Of a stretch of DNA of 5,045 nt, positions 1 through 5,045 are shown in pieces. Position numbers and translations under genes: made by a program. A model generated the notes under the pieces. It did not search any database and was not told where the DNA came from. It worked only from the letters and a program-made list of their open reading frames with translations. The stretch is from an uncultured Bacteroidia bacterium (lineage in GTDB: Bacteria; Bacteroidota; Bacteroidia; Bacteroidales; UBA932), in NCBI GenBank assembly GCA_902767465.1, contig CACXHM010000130.1, positions 1 to 5,045 of the forward strand. Direction: 5' to 3'. Positions within the stretch are counted from its first letter, which is position 1. Each line of letters begins with the position of its first letter.

Positions 1-418
1 CAAACCCGAGCAGTGCACTCGCGATCCCAAGACCGGACGCCTCGTGCCCCCGCCGCTCGCATTCAACGTTCTTCACGAAATCGAAAAGAAGCTTCCCGGC
101 TTCCCTATCGTTCTCCACGGATCATCTTCTGTGCCTCAGGAATATGTTGACATCATCAACAAGTATGGCGGCAAACTTCCCGATGCAGTGGGTATTCCCG
201 AAGAGCAGCTTCGTGAGGCCAGCAAGAGCGCTGTCTGCAAGATCAATATCGACTCCGACAGCCGTCTTGCAATGACCGCAGCCATCCGCAAGGTCCTTGC
301 CGAGAAACCCGGTGAATTCGATCCCCGCAAATACTGCGGCCCCGCCCGTGACGAAATGAAGAAGCTCTACATGCACAAGATCATCAACGTACTCGGTTCC
401 GACGGCAAAGCCGAATAA
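1..418 (+). CDS. fba: Class II fructose-1,6-bisphosphate aldolase, 3' end only
   Basis: This is the C-terminal 138 residues of a zinc-dependent (class II) aldolase, the cytoplasmic glycolysis and gluconeogenesis enzyme that interconverts fructose 1,6-bisphosphate with dihydroxyacetone phosphate and glyceraldehyde 3-phosphate. The reading frame is open from base 2, so the gene starts upstream of the window; the GTG at 44 is an internal Val codon, not a start. Visible signatures are FPIVLHGSSSVPQ, whose His (codon 116-118) matches the family's C-terminal zinc ligand followed by the phosphate-binding Gly/Ser loop, and KINIDSD (about 242-259), the substrate-binding NID[ST]D motif. The tail (FDPRKYCGPARDEMKKLYMHKI) is typical of the Bacteroidota form. 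About 40 percent of a usual 330-residue protein is present. The gene ends in TAA just before a strong hairpin. The family call is secure; the N-terminal half cannot be judged. Confidence 0.93.
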   Translation, partial: KPEQCTRDPKTGRLVPPPLAFNVLHEIEKKLPGFPIVLHGSSSVPQEYVDIINKYGGKLPDAVGIPEEQLREASKSAVCKINIDSDSRLAMTAAIRKVLAEKPGEFDPRKYCGPARDEMKKLYMHKIINVLGSDGKAE

Positions 419-426
419 ACCGTTTT

Positions 427-479
427 CCAACAAAGAAGAAGCCGGCTAAAATTCGATTTTAGCCGGCTTCTTTTGTTGG
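427..479. terminator. Long inverted repeat, likely bidirectional terminator between fba and radC
   Basis: A perfect 15-bp stem (438-452 GAAGCCGGCTAAAAT with 456-470) closes a 3-nt TCG loop. It can be extended outward by CCAACAAA (427-434) pairing with TTTGTTGG (472-479) across a small bulge. It lies 8 bp after the fba stop codon and 30 bp from the radC stop codon, between two convergent genes. The right arm runs into CTTCTTTT on the + strand, and the mirror arrangement gives TTCTTT on the - strand, so it could stop transcripts from both directions. The T runs are short, so efficiency is uncertain; the hairpin itself is plain in the sequence. Confidence 0.8.
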
Positions 480-509
480 TTTCGTGGTACGCAAATCGTT
501 GATTATCAG

Positions 510-1196
510 CTATGCCCCGTAGAGGCGGTCGTCGGCAAAAGACCAGAAGCAGTCGTCGCAGACTATTACATGGTCAAGGAGCGAAATGCCAAAGGAGGAA
601 CAGGCCTTTTTGAGAGATTCCGTACTCGCGATATCTCCTCTTGACGGACGCGGATCGCCCGAAGGATGGTTATGTACGAGGATCATGGAATGCGCTTCGT
701 AACGCAGCGCCGCCTCCATTACCATTTTGTTGTCGATTATGGTCCTGTCCGTGCCTCCTGATGACAAAGTTTCTTTTCCGATGAGCCTTCCCGCCCTGTT
801 CAGGAAAATTACCCGGAACTCCTCGTGACCCAGGCCCTTCATTGTCGGGCTCATCAACTCGTAAACACCGCGGGCGGTGCAGATGGTTTTTATTCCTTCC
901 GAAGCCTTTTCCTCCAGAAAACGCCTGCCGAGTTCGAAGGCCGCCATAATGCTGCAGGCTTTCAGGGGTCCTATGCCTTTCAGGGTCTTCATTGTGGCAA
1001 ATGGCATAGAGAACATTTTTACCAGGTTTCCATCCGCGAGACGCAGCAGGCGGTTTGCAAGATCGAGGGCACTTTCTTCACGGGAACCGTTTCGAATGAG
1101 AACAGCAAGTAATTCACTGCTGCTGAGGGCACGGGCGCCCACTGAGAGCATCTTTTCGCGAGGACGCTCAAACTCGCACATGTCTTTCATTTTCAT
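510..1196 (-). CDS. radC: RadC family protein (UPF0758), JAMM/MPN+ domain
   Basis: A 228-residue protein of the RadC family, of normal length for it. The N-terminal part (about residues 7-95) has the family opening ERPREKML and a helix-hairpin-helix-like segment LKGIGPLKA (72-80). The C-terminal part (about 105-228) is a JAMM/MPN+ metalloprotease-like domain with its putative metal site intact: Glu125 in HEEF, then HNHPSGDPRPSRGD with His175, His177 and Asp188, followed by LLDHVIV (207-213). Despite the name, a role in recombinational repair was withdrawn for E. coli RadC and the biochemical function of the family remains unsettled; a metal-dependent peptidase or isopeptidase activity is inferred from the fold only. 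The start at 1196 gives MKMKDM; the Met codon at 1190 is an equally plausible start, and neither has a clear Shine-Dalgarno sequence. The gene is convergent with fba and divergent from mraZ, with its own candidate promoter. Confidence 0.93.
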   Translation of the reverse strand: MKMKDMCEFERPREKMLSVGARALSSSELLAVLIRNGSREESALDLANRLLRLADGNLVKMFSMPFATMKTLKGIGPLKACSIMAAFELGRRFLEEKASEGIKTICTARGVYELMSPTMKGLGHEEFRVIFLNRAGRLIGKETLSSGGTDRTIIDNKMVMEAALRYEAHSMILVHNHPSGDPRPSRGDIASTESLKKACSSFGISLLDHVIVCDDCFWSFADDRLYGA

Positions 1197-1212
1197 AGTT
1201 CAAGTTTTGCTG

Positions 1213-1242
1213 CAAAATAATCATTTTTTTCCTTCTTCGCAA
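1213..1242 (-). promoter_or_regulatory. Candidate Bacteroidota-type promoter for radC
   Basis: Read on the - strand, TTG (1242-1240) is followed after exactly 19 nt by TTATTTTG (1220-1213), which differs at one base from the Bacteroidota -7 consensus TAnnTTTG. The -33 to -7 spacing is the expected one. Transcription would start around 1205-1208, leaving a leader of only about 10 nt before the radC ATG. This is a pattern match in an AT-rich stretch, so confidence is moderate. Confidence 0.45.
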
Positions 1243-1319
1243 CAACGTGGCTGCAGAGCAGGTTGGGAATGGCAGAAGCATGGGAGGGAAGGCGCGAAAA
1301 AAAGAATGTTGATAAGTAT

Positions 1320-1359
1320 GTGGAAAAAAGTGGAAGAAGTTGTAATAAAATGGAAAAAT
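1320..1359 (+). promoter_or_regulatory. Putative MraZ operator: four 10-bp phased direct repeats
   Basis: Four consecutive 10-nt units begin at 1320 (GTGGAAAAAA), 1330 (GTGGAAGAAG), 1340 (TTGTAATAAA) and 1350 (ATGGAAAAAT). T2, G3, A5, A6, A8 and A9 are the same in all four; the third unit is the most degenerate. In other bacteria MraZ represses or tunes its own operon by binding short G-rich direct repeats with 10-bp periodicity upstream of mraZ: TGGGN with 5-nt spacers in E. coli, AAAGTG[T/G]N3 in mollicutes. Bases 1327-1336 (AAAGTGGAAG) fit the mollicute form exactly. Position, period and core therefore all suit an MraZ site overlapping the mraZ promoter. The assignment is by analogy; nothing here proves binding. 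Confidence 0.6.
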
Positions 1360-1372
1360 TTTACTACCTTTG
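1340..1372 (+). promoter_or_regulatory. Candidate Bacteroidota-type promoter for the mraZ/dcw operon
   Basis: TACCTTTG at 1365-1372 is a perfect match to the Bacteroidota -7 consensus TAnnTTTG. The nearest upstream TTG (1340-1342) lies 22 nt away, slightly beyond the usual 19-21, so the -33 element is uncertain while the -7 element is good. Transcription would start near 1378-1381, about 12-15 nt before the mraZ ATG at 1393, a short leader with no Shine-Dalgarno sequence. The element overlaps the phased repeats, which suits repression by steric exclusion. Confidence 0.6.
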
Positions 1373-1392
1373 CATCATTGCGTATATGAATT

Positions 1393-1842
1393 ATGGTCAC
1401 TTTCATCGGAGAATACACGTCCCGCATTGACGACAAAGGGAGAATGGTCTTCCCTGCGCCGCTCAAGGGCGTTTTGCCGCCGGGGAGCGACATGAGGTTT
1501 GTCATAAAGAAGGATCTTTTCGAACCCTGCCTGCAAATGTACACCCTCGAAGAGTGGGAGCGCAGCAGCAGCGAAGTGAAAAGCAAACTCAATTTCTTCA
1601 ACAGACAGCACGCAATTTTCTGGAGGGAATATATGCGTGACCGTGACGTGGTGGAGCCAGATGCCAAACTGGGCCGCATCACCGTGTCGCGTAAACTCCT
1701 CGATGCCATAGGTGTAACCAAAGAGGTGGTTTTCTCCGGCAATGACTTCAGGATTGAGATCTGGGCCAAAGAAGAATTTGAGAAGCACAGAATCCCCAAC
1801 GATGAATACATTGCCATTGCAGAAAGCCTTTCTGAAAAGTAA
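1393..1842 (+). CDS. mraZ: MraZ, transcriptional regulator of the dcw cluster
   Basis: A 149-residue MraZ protein, the conserved first gene of division and cell wall clusters. MraZ forms ring-shaped oligomers and binds DNA through tandem AbrB-like (SpoVT-AbrB) folds; in E. coli it represses its own operon. Both half-domains are visible: the first has DDKGR (residues 13-17) followed by MVFPAPL, the second has DAKLGR (90-95) followed by ITVSRKLLDAIG. Between them runs WREYMRDRDVVEPD, strongly reminiscent of Bacteroidales MraZ. Length is normal for the family. The start at 1393 gives MVTFIGEY, which aligns with the usual beginning (a short lead, then F-x-G). An ATG at 1386 is in another frame. 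The gene follows a candidate promoter and operator and lies 9 bp before rsmH. Confidence 0.95.
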   Translation: MVTFIGEYTSRIDDKGRMVFPAPLKGVLPPGSDMRFVIKKDLFEPCLQMYTLEEWERSSSEVKSKLNFFNRQHAIFWREYMRDRDVVEPDAKLGRITVSRKLLDAIGVTKEVVFSGNDFRIEIWAKEEFEKHRIPNDEYIAIAESLSEK

Positions 1843-1846
1843 AGGA
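1841..1846 (+). promoter_or_regulatory. Shine-Dalgarno-like site for rsmH
   Basis: AAAGGA overlaps the mraZ TAA stop codon and ends 5 nt before the rsmH ATG at 1852. It is the clearest ribosome binding site in the window; the other starts have little or none, as is common in Bacteroidota. It supports the start at 1852. Confidence 0.5.
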
Positions 1847-1851
1847 CTGCA

Positions 1852-2706
1852 ATGAGCGAATATCATAATCCCGTACTGCTCCACGAGAGCGTTTCCGCAT
1901 TGATAACAAACCCGCAGGGGAACTACGCCGATGCCACATTCGGCGGAGGCGGCCACAGTGCCGAAATTCTCCGGAGGCTGGGTCCTGAAGGCCATCTGAT
2001 GGCCTTCGACCGCGATGCGGACGCAGCGCGCAACGCGCTGCAGGACCCCCGCTTCACGCTGGTGCACAACAACTTCAGATTTATCCACAACTACACGCTC
2101 CTCCACTTTCCGGATGGGCTCGACGGCATCCTCGCAGACCTGGGAGTGTCGTCACATCAGTTCGATACTCCCGAAAGGGGCTTTTCATTCCGATACAACG
2201 CCCCTCTTGACATGCGAATGAACGCGCAGGGCGGAACCACTGCGGCGGACATTGTCAACTCATATACGCAAAACGAGTTGGAAAAGATCCTCTATGTCTA
2301 TGGAGAAGTAGAACATGCCGGCAGACTTGCATCTTTGATTGTGCAGGCCCGCAGCGCACGCCCTATCCTCACAACGGACGACCTCGACAATGTCCTCGCA
2401 CCCGCCCTGCCGTCTTTCGCTTCTCACAAGGTCCTTGCAAAAATCTATCAGGCCCTCCGCATCGAAGTAAACCAGGAAATGCGTTCCCTGGAAAAATTCC
2501 TCGAAGGTGCAGCCGCATCCCTCAAGACAGGAGGACGCATGGTGGTCATCACCTACCACTCCCTCGAAGACAGGATGGTGAAGAACTTTTTCAGGACCTC
2601 TCCGCTCAAACGCCTCGGTGCCAAGCCAGTACTTCCCACCGAGGAAGAAATTTCCTCCAACCCCCGCGCCCGCAGCGCTAAGATGCGGACCGCCGAAAAG
2701 ATTTGA
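1852..2706 (+). CDS. rsmH: 16S rRNA (cytosine(1402)-N4)-methyltransferase RsmH (MraW)
   Basis: A 284-residue SAM-dependent methyltransferase that modifies N4 of C1402 in the decoding centre of 16S rRNA in the cytoplasm. Family motifs appear in order: HNPVLLHES (5-13); the SAM-binding loop DATFGGGGHS (27-36); DRD (53-55) at the end of strand 2; DLGVSSHQFD and ERGFSFR (96-114) leading to PLDMRM; ALRIEVNQEM (201-210); HSLEDRMVKNFF (236-247); and the C-terminal NPRARSAKMR (270-279). All expected motifs are intact. The protein is somewhat shorter than the usual 300-310 residues: the stretch between FFRT and NPRARSA appears reduced by roughly 20 residues. The start follows an AAAGGA site, and the gene ends 7 bp before the ftsL-like ATG. 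Confidence 0.96.
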   Translation: MSEYHNPVLLHESVSALITNPQGNYADATFGGGGHSAEILRRLGPEGHLMAFDRDADAARNALQDPRFTLVHNNFRFIHNYTLLHFPDGLDGILADLGVSSHQFDTPERGFSFRYNAPLDMRMNAQGGTTAADIVNSYTQNELEKILYVYGEVEHAGRLASLIVQARSARPILTTDDLDNVLAPALPSFASHKVLAKIYQALRIEVNQEMRSLEKFLEGAAASLKTGGRMVVITYHSLEDRMVKNFFRTSPLKRLGAKPVLPTEEEISSNPRARSAKMRTAEKI

Positions 2707-2713
2707 ACCTGCC

Positions 2714-3079
2714 ATGGAAGAAAAACGCAAATGGAAAGTCTCCGACATCAGCGAGATCCTCAGGAACGGGTTCAATGCAATAATACACGGCAACCTCCTG
2801 CTGAGGCTCAATGTAGGCAAATACTTCATGCACATCGCCTACACCTTCCTGCTGTTCTGGATCCTCATTTTCGAGAGCCTGATGGCAGAAAACGCCCTCG
2901 GAAAGGTGGAACGCGGCAAGGAGAAACTACATGAAATGGAAATCGTGCTCGCCGACAAGACTTTCGAAGCCGCAATGAGCAGCAGGCGAAGCGCAGTAAT
3001 AGACAAATTGCACGAACTGGGTTCCAGGCTCGAAGAGCCCCAGGCCCCGGCAACAGTAATAAAGAAGAATGGAAGATAG
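2714..3079 (+). CDS. ftsL: FtsL-like divisome membrane protein
   Basis: A 121-residue single-pass membrane protein occupying the FtsL position between rsmH and ftsI. FtsL normally works with FtsB and FtsQ (DivIB) to recruit and activate the septal synthase FtsW-FtsI at the division site. Sequence identity to classical FtsL is not evident, but the architecture fits: a basic cytoplasmic tail of about 37 residues, one hydrophobic segment (about 38-57, MHIAYTFLLFWILIF core), then a charged, probably helical or coiled-coil region (about 58-107) and a short Pro-rich end. It resembles the FtsL-like family seen at this locus in other Bacteroidota. I chose the ATG at 2714 because the frame extends upstream only by running inside rsmH; this start leaves a 7-bp gap. 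The 3' end overlaps ftsI by 11 bp. The call rests mainly on position and topology. Confidence 0.8.
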   Translation: MEEKRKWKVSDISEILRNGFNAIIHGNLLLRLNVGKYFMHIAYTFLLFWILIFESLMAENALGKVERGKEKLHEMEIVLADKTFEAAMSSRRSAVIDKLHELGSRLEEPQAPATVIKKNGR

Positions 3080-4955
3080 GAACAAAAAAGACCGCATAGG
3101 CCTTGTCCTGTACGTTTTCTACCTCGCAATGCTGGTTATGGCAGTTTGCGTGGCAGGGAAAATCGTATACTTCCAACTGATATGGCATCCTGAGCCAAAA
3201 ATAGCGGGGCCGCTCACCCCCAGCGTGGTCAAACGCACTATCGAGCCGGTCAGGGGCAACATTCTCGACTGCAACGGCCGCCTCCTCGCAATGTCGTACC
3301 CGGTATATGACATCCGCATGGACTGCACTGTCCGCAAAAACGAGTTCGCTCTCATCAAAGACCCCGAGAAAAGCAGGATGAAAGAAAGCGAATGGCTCCG
3401 CAAATCAGAACTCATGGCAGAAGGGCTGTCGCATCTCGTGCCGGGAACAGATGCCGCGAAACTCAGCCGCCAGATAGCCGCCGGCCGCAAGGACGGCAGA
3501 AAATACCTGCAAATCGCCAAGGGCGTGGACCGCAAGACCATGCTTGCAATAAAGGAACTGCCCCTTTTCAACGAAGGCGCCAACCGTGGAGGCATTATAG
3601 TGGAACCTCGCAACATACGCAAGTACCCATACGGACGCATCGCACGCCGAACCATAGGTTTTGTGCGCGACAACAAAGGGCTTCCCGAGGAGGAAATCAA
3701 GGGTAATCCCGGCCTGGAAGGCCGCTATGATGCCCTCCTCCACGGCACCGACGGACGGGAATACCTGAGGGTCAGCGACCGGGGAAGGGTACGCAATTAC
3801 GACAGCGCATATGTGAGGGCAATTGACGGGAACGATCTGCGCACCACCATAAACATCGACTTCCAGTCAGCTGCCGACAAGGCTCTCCGTGCCCAGATTG
3901 ACTCGGAAAAGACCCTCAATGCAGCGTGCCTGGTGCTCATGGAGGTGAAAACCGGAGCTATCCGCGCAATGGTCAACCTCTCGCGCGATCCTTCCCGCGG
4001 AGGCAGTTTCGAAGAAATCAGCAACCATGCAATCGGGCGCCGTTACGAACCCGGTTCCATCTTCAAGACGGTAACCCTGTTGAGCGTCCTTTCCGACGGC
4101 TACATAAAGAGCCTCGACGAGACCATCCCGACCAACCATGGTGTAGTGAAAGACACAAAAATGCGTCAGGATGTGCACATTCTCGACTGGGAGAGGGAAC
4201 ACAAAACACACGAAATCAGCATACGGGACGGATTCAAGATATCTTCGAACTACGTATTCGGGACCCTTGCCGTACAGAATTATGCGAAAAGGCCCAAACA
4301 ATATGTAGAGAAGGTTTACTCCTACGGTCTCGGCGACAACTTCGACTTCGACCTCGAAGGGCTGCTTACACCGTCCATCCCCAATCCGGCCAACAAGGAG
4401 GTATGGTCCAATACGACTCTCGGCACAATGGGTTTCGGATATGCCACTGAAGAAACACCCCTGCATATGCTCACATTCTACAATGCGATCGCCGGCAAGG
4501 GCAGGATGGTGAAGCCCTATCTGGTAGAAAGCATCGAGAAAAACGGGAATGTGGTGGACAGACGCGGCACCAGCGTGCTCAACGCATCCATCTGCACCAG
4601 AGCCGTGGCCGACACCATGACAAGGGCCCTGCTTTCGGTTACCGAAGAAGGAACCGCCAAGGTGCTCAGGAAAGCCAGGTGCAAGATAGCGGGCAAGACC
4701 GGAACGTCCTTTGGCATCGTTGCCGGAGGAGGATATTCCGACGTGTCCGGAAGAAAGAAATACCAGGGGACGTTCGTAGGTTATTTCCCTGCAGAAGATC
4801 CGCAGTACAGCGTCATCTGCGCCGTATTTTCAGACCCCAGCTACACGAACTACCGCTTTCAGGGCGGAGGTATCCCGGCCGCGACGGTAAAGGAACTTGC
4901 CGATTATGTTTACGCTAACGATCCCCGTTTCAGAAAAGAAGCAGACAAGAAATGA
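3069..4955 (+). CDS. ftsI: Septal peptidoglycan transpeptidase (class B penicillin-binding protein, FtsI/PBP3 type)
   Basis: A 628-residue class B PBP that crosslinks septal peptidoglycan in the periplasm and is a target of beta-lactams. Order of parts: short cytoplasmic N-terminus, one membrane anchor (about 11-34), the dimerisation/pedestal domain opening with PVRGNILDCNGRLLA (60-74; Cys68 replaces the more usual Arg) and containing RKYPYGR and GLEGRYDALLHGTDG (215-229), then the transpeptidase domain (about 255-615). All three catalytic motifs are present: SxxK as S330-I-F-K333 within YEPGSIFK, SxN as S392-S-N394, and KTG as K543-T-G545 followed by TS. The protein stops soon after the transpeptidase domain, with no PASTA domain, unlike many Bacteroidota homologues at this locus. 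The start overlaps the end of the ftsL-like gene by 11 bp, and the TGA overlaps the murE ATG, so translational coupling is likely. Position next to murE favours FtsI over the elongation PBP2. Confidence 0.95.
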   Translation: MEDRNKKDRIGLVLYVFYLAMLVMAVCVAGKIVYFQLIWHPEPKIAGPLTPSVVKRTIEPVRGNILDCNGRLLAMSYPVYDIRMDCTVRKNEFALIKDPEKSRMKESEWLRKSELMAEGLSHLVPGTDAAKLSRQIAAGRKDGRKYLQIAKGVDRKTMLAIKELPLFNEGANRGGIIVEPRNIRKYPYGRIARRTIGFVRDNKGLPEEEIKGNPGLEGRYDALLHGTDGREYLRVSDRGRVRNYDSAYVRAIDGNDLRTTINIDFQSAADKALRAQIDSEKTLNAACLVLMEVKTGAIRAMVNLSRDPSRGGSFEEISNHAIGRRYEPGSIFKTVTLLSVLSDGYIKSLDETIPTNHGVVKDTKMRQDVHILDWEREHKTHEISIRDGFKISSNYVFGTLAVQNYAKRPKQYVEKVYSYGLGDNFDFDLEGLLTPSIPNPANKEVWSNTTLGTMGFGYATEETPLHMLTFYNAIAGKGRMVKPYLVESIEKNGNVVDRRGTSVLNASICTRAVADTMTRALLSVTEEGTAKVLRKARCKIAGKTGTSFGIVAGGGYSDVSGRKKYQGTFVGYFPAEDPQYSVICAVFSDPSYTNYRFQGGGIPAATVKELADYVYANDPRFRKEADKK

Positions 4956-5045
4956 AACTCGAACAAATCATAAATAATACAGGAGCAACCATAATGCATG
5001 GAACACCCGGGACCGAGATTCTCTCGATTACGAGTGATTCGCGCA
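4952..5045 (+). CDS. murE: UDP-N-acetylmuramoyl-tripeptide synthetase MurE, 5' end only
   Basis: Only the first 31 codons are in the window. They encode MKLEQIINNT, a linker, and end in ILSITSDSR. The S/D-S-R motif after a short beta strand is the N-terminal signature of MurE, where it helps bind the uridine part of UDP-MurNAc-L-Ala-D-Glu. MurE is the cytoplasmic ATP-dependent ligase that adds the third amino acid of the peptidoglycan stem peptide (usually meso-diaminopimelate in Gram-negative bacteria). The start ATG shares bases with the ftsI stop codon (ATGA, 4952-4955), a typical coupled arrangement. The order ftsI-murE is the standard dcw order, which supports the call; MurF also has a similar N-terminus but normally follows MurE. 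Confidence 0.88.
   Translation, partial: MKLEQIINNTGATIMHGTPGTEILSITSDSR

Noticed and set aside
44..46. GTG at 44 as a start for the aldolase fragment
   Set aside because: The same frame is open to the window edge and upstream residues (KPEQCTRDPKTGRL) fit the aldolase family, so this is an internal Val codon.
1264..1286. TGGGA at 1264 and 1281, reminiscent of the E. coli MraZ core TGGGN
   Set aside because: The two copies are 17 nt apart, out of the 10-bp phase, and there is no third unit; probably chance in a G-rich stretch.
1319..1327. TGTGGAAAA, which fits a relaxed DnaA box (TTWTNCACA read on the other strand)
   Set aside because: It is a single relaxed match, departs from the strict TTATCCACA form, and is fully explained as the first unit of the phased GTGGAA repeats.
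1197..1392. Possible small gene or structured RNA in the radC-mraZ intergenic region
   Set aside because: I see no conserved small ORF, no strong hairpin and no riboswitch-like structure; the region is accounted for by two promoters and the repeats.
1375..2106. Long open frame on the - strand opposite mraZ and rsmH
   Set aside because: It lies opposite two clearly conserved genes, its translation matches no family I know, and it is best explained as a by-product of their codon use.
2618..2713. Extension of the ftsL-like frame upstream to an ATG at 2618
   Set aside because: It would overlap rsmH by about 90 bp with a Pro-rich sequence that reads as an out-of-frame copy of rsmH; the ATG at 2714 fits the operon spacing.
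3867..4466. Long open frame on the - strand opposite the ftsI transpeptidase domain
   Set aside because: The + strand carries intact SxxK and SxN motifs here; the antisense frame shows no domain, promoter or plausible start context.

Overview
The window reads as a stretch of ordinary chromosome from a member of the Bacteroidota, most likely order Bacteroidales, with moderately GC-rich coding DNA. Three things point there: the visible residues of the class II aldolase, MraZ and RsmH resemble the Bacteroidales versions; the putative promoters fit the Bacteroidota -33/-7 type (TTG, about 19 to 22 nt, TAnnTTTG) rather than the E. coli -35/-10 type; and most starts lack a strong Shine-Dalgarno sequence. 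I cannot name a genus from the sequence alone.

Layout. Positions 1-418 hold the 3' end of a class II fructose-bisphosphate aldolase gene (+ strand). A long perfect hairpin (about 427-479) lies between it and the convergent radC gene (510-1196, - strand) and probably ends transcription from both sides. A 196-bp divergent intergenic region (1197-1392) separates radC from mraZ. It holds a candidate promoter for each gene and a set of 10-bp-phased direct repeats that look like an MraZ operator.

From 1393 to the end runs the start of a division and cell wall (dcw) cluster, all on the + strand and tightly packed: mraZ (1393-1842), rsmH/mraW (1852-2706), an ftsL-like gene (2714-3079), ftsI (3069-4955) and the first 31 codons of murE (from 4952). 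Gaps are 9 and 7 bp, followed by overlaps of 11 and 4 bp, so one polycistronic transcript is likely.

How the genes work together. MraZ is expected to bind the repeats upstream of its own gene and control the cluster. RsmH methylates 16S rRNA. FtsL and FtsI are membrane components of the divisome that build septal peptidoglycan, and MurE makes the peptidoglycan precursor in the cytoplasm. The aldolase and radC are neighbours without an obvious functional link. I see no mobile element, CRISPR array, RNA gene or novel defence-type system. The most interesting signal is the putative MraZ operator, whose third, degenerate unit coincides with the possible -33 promoter element.
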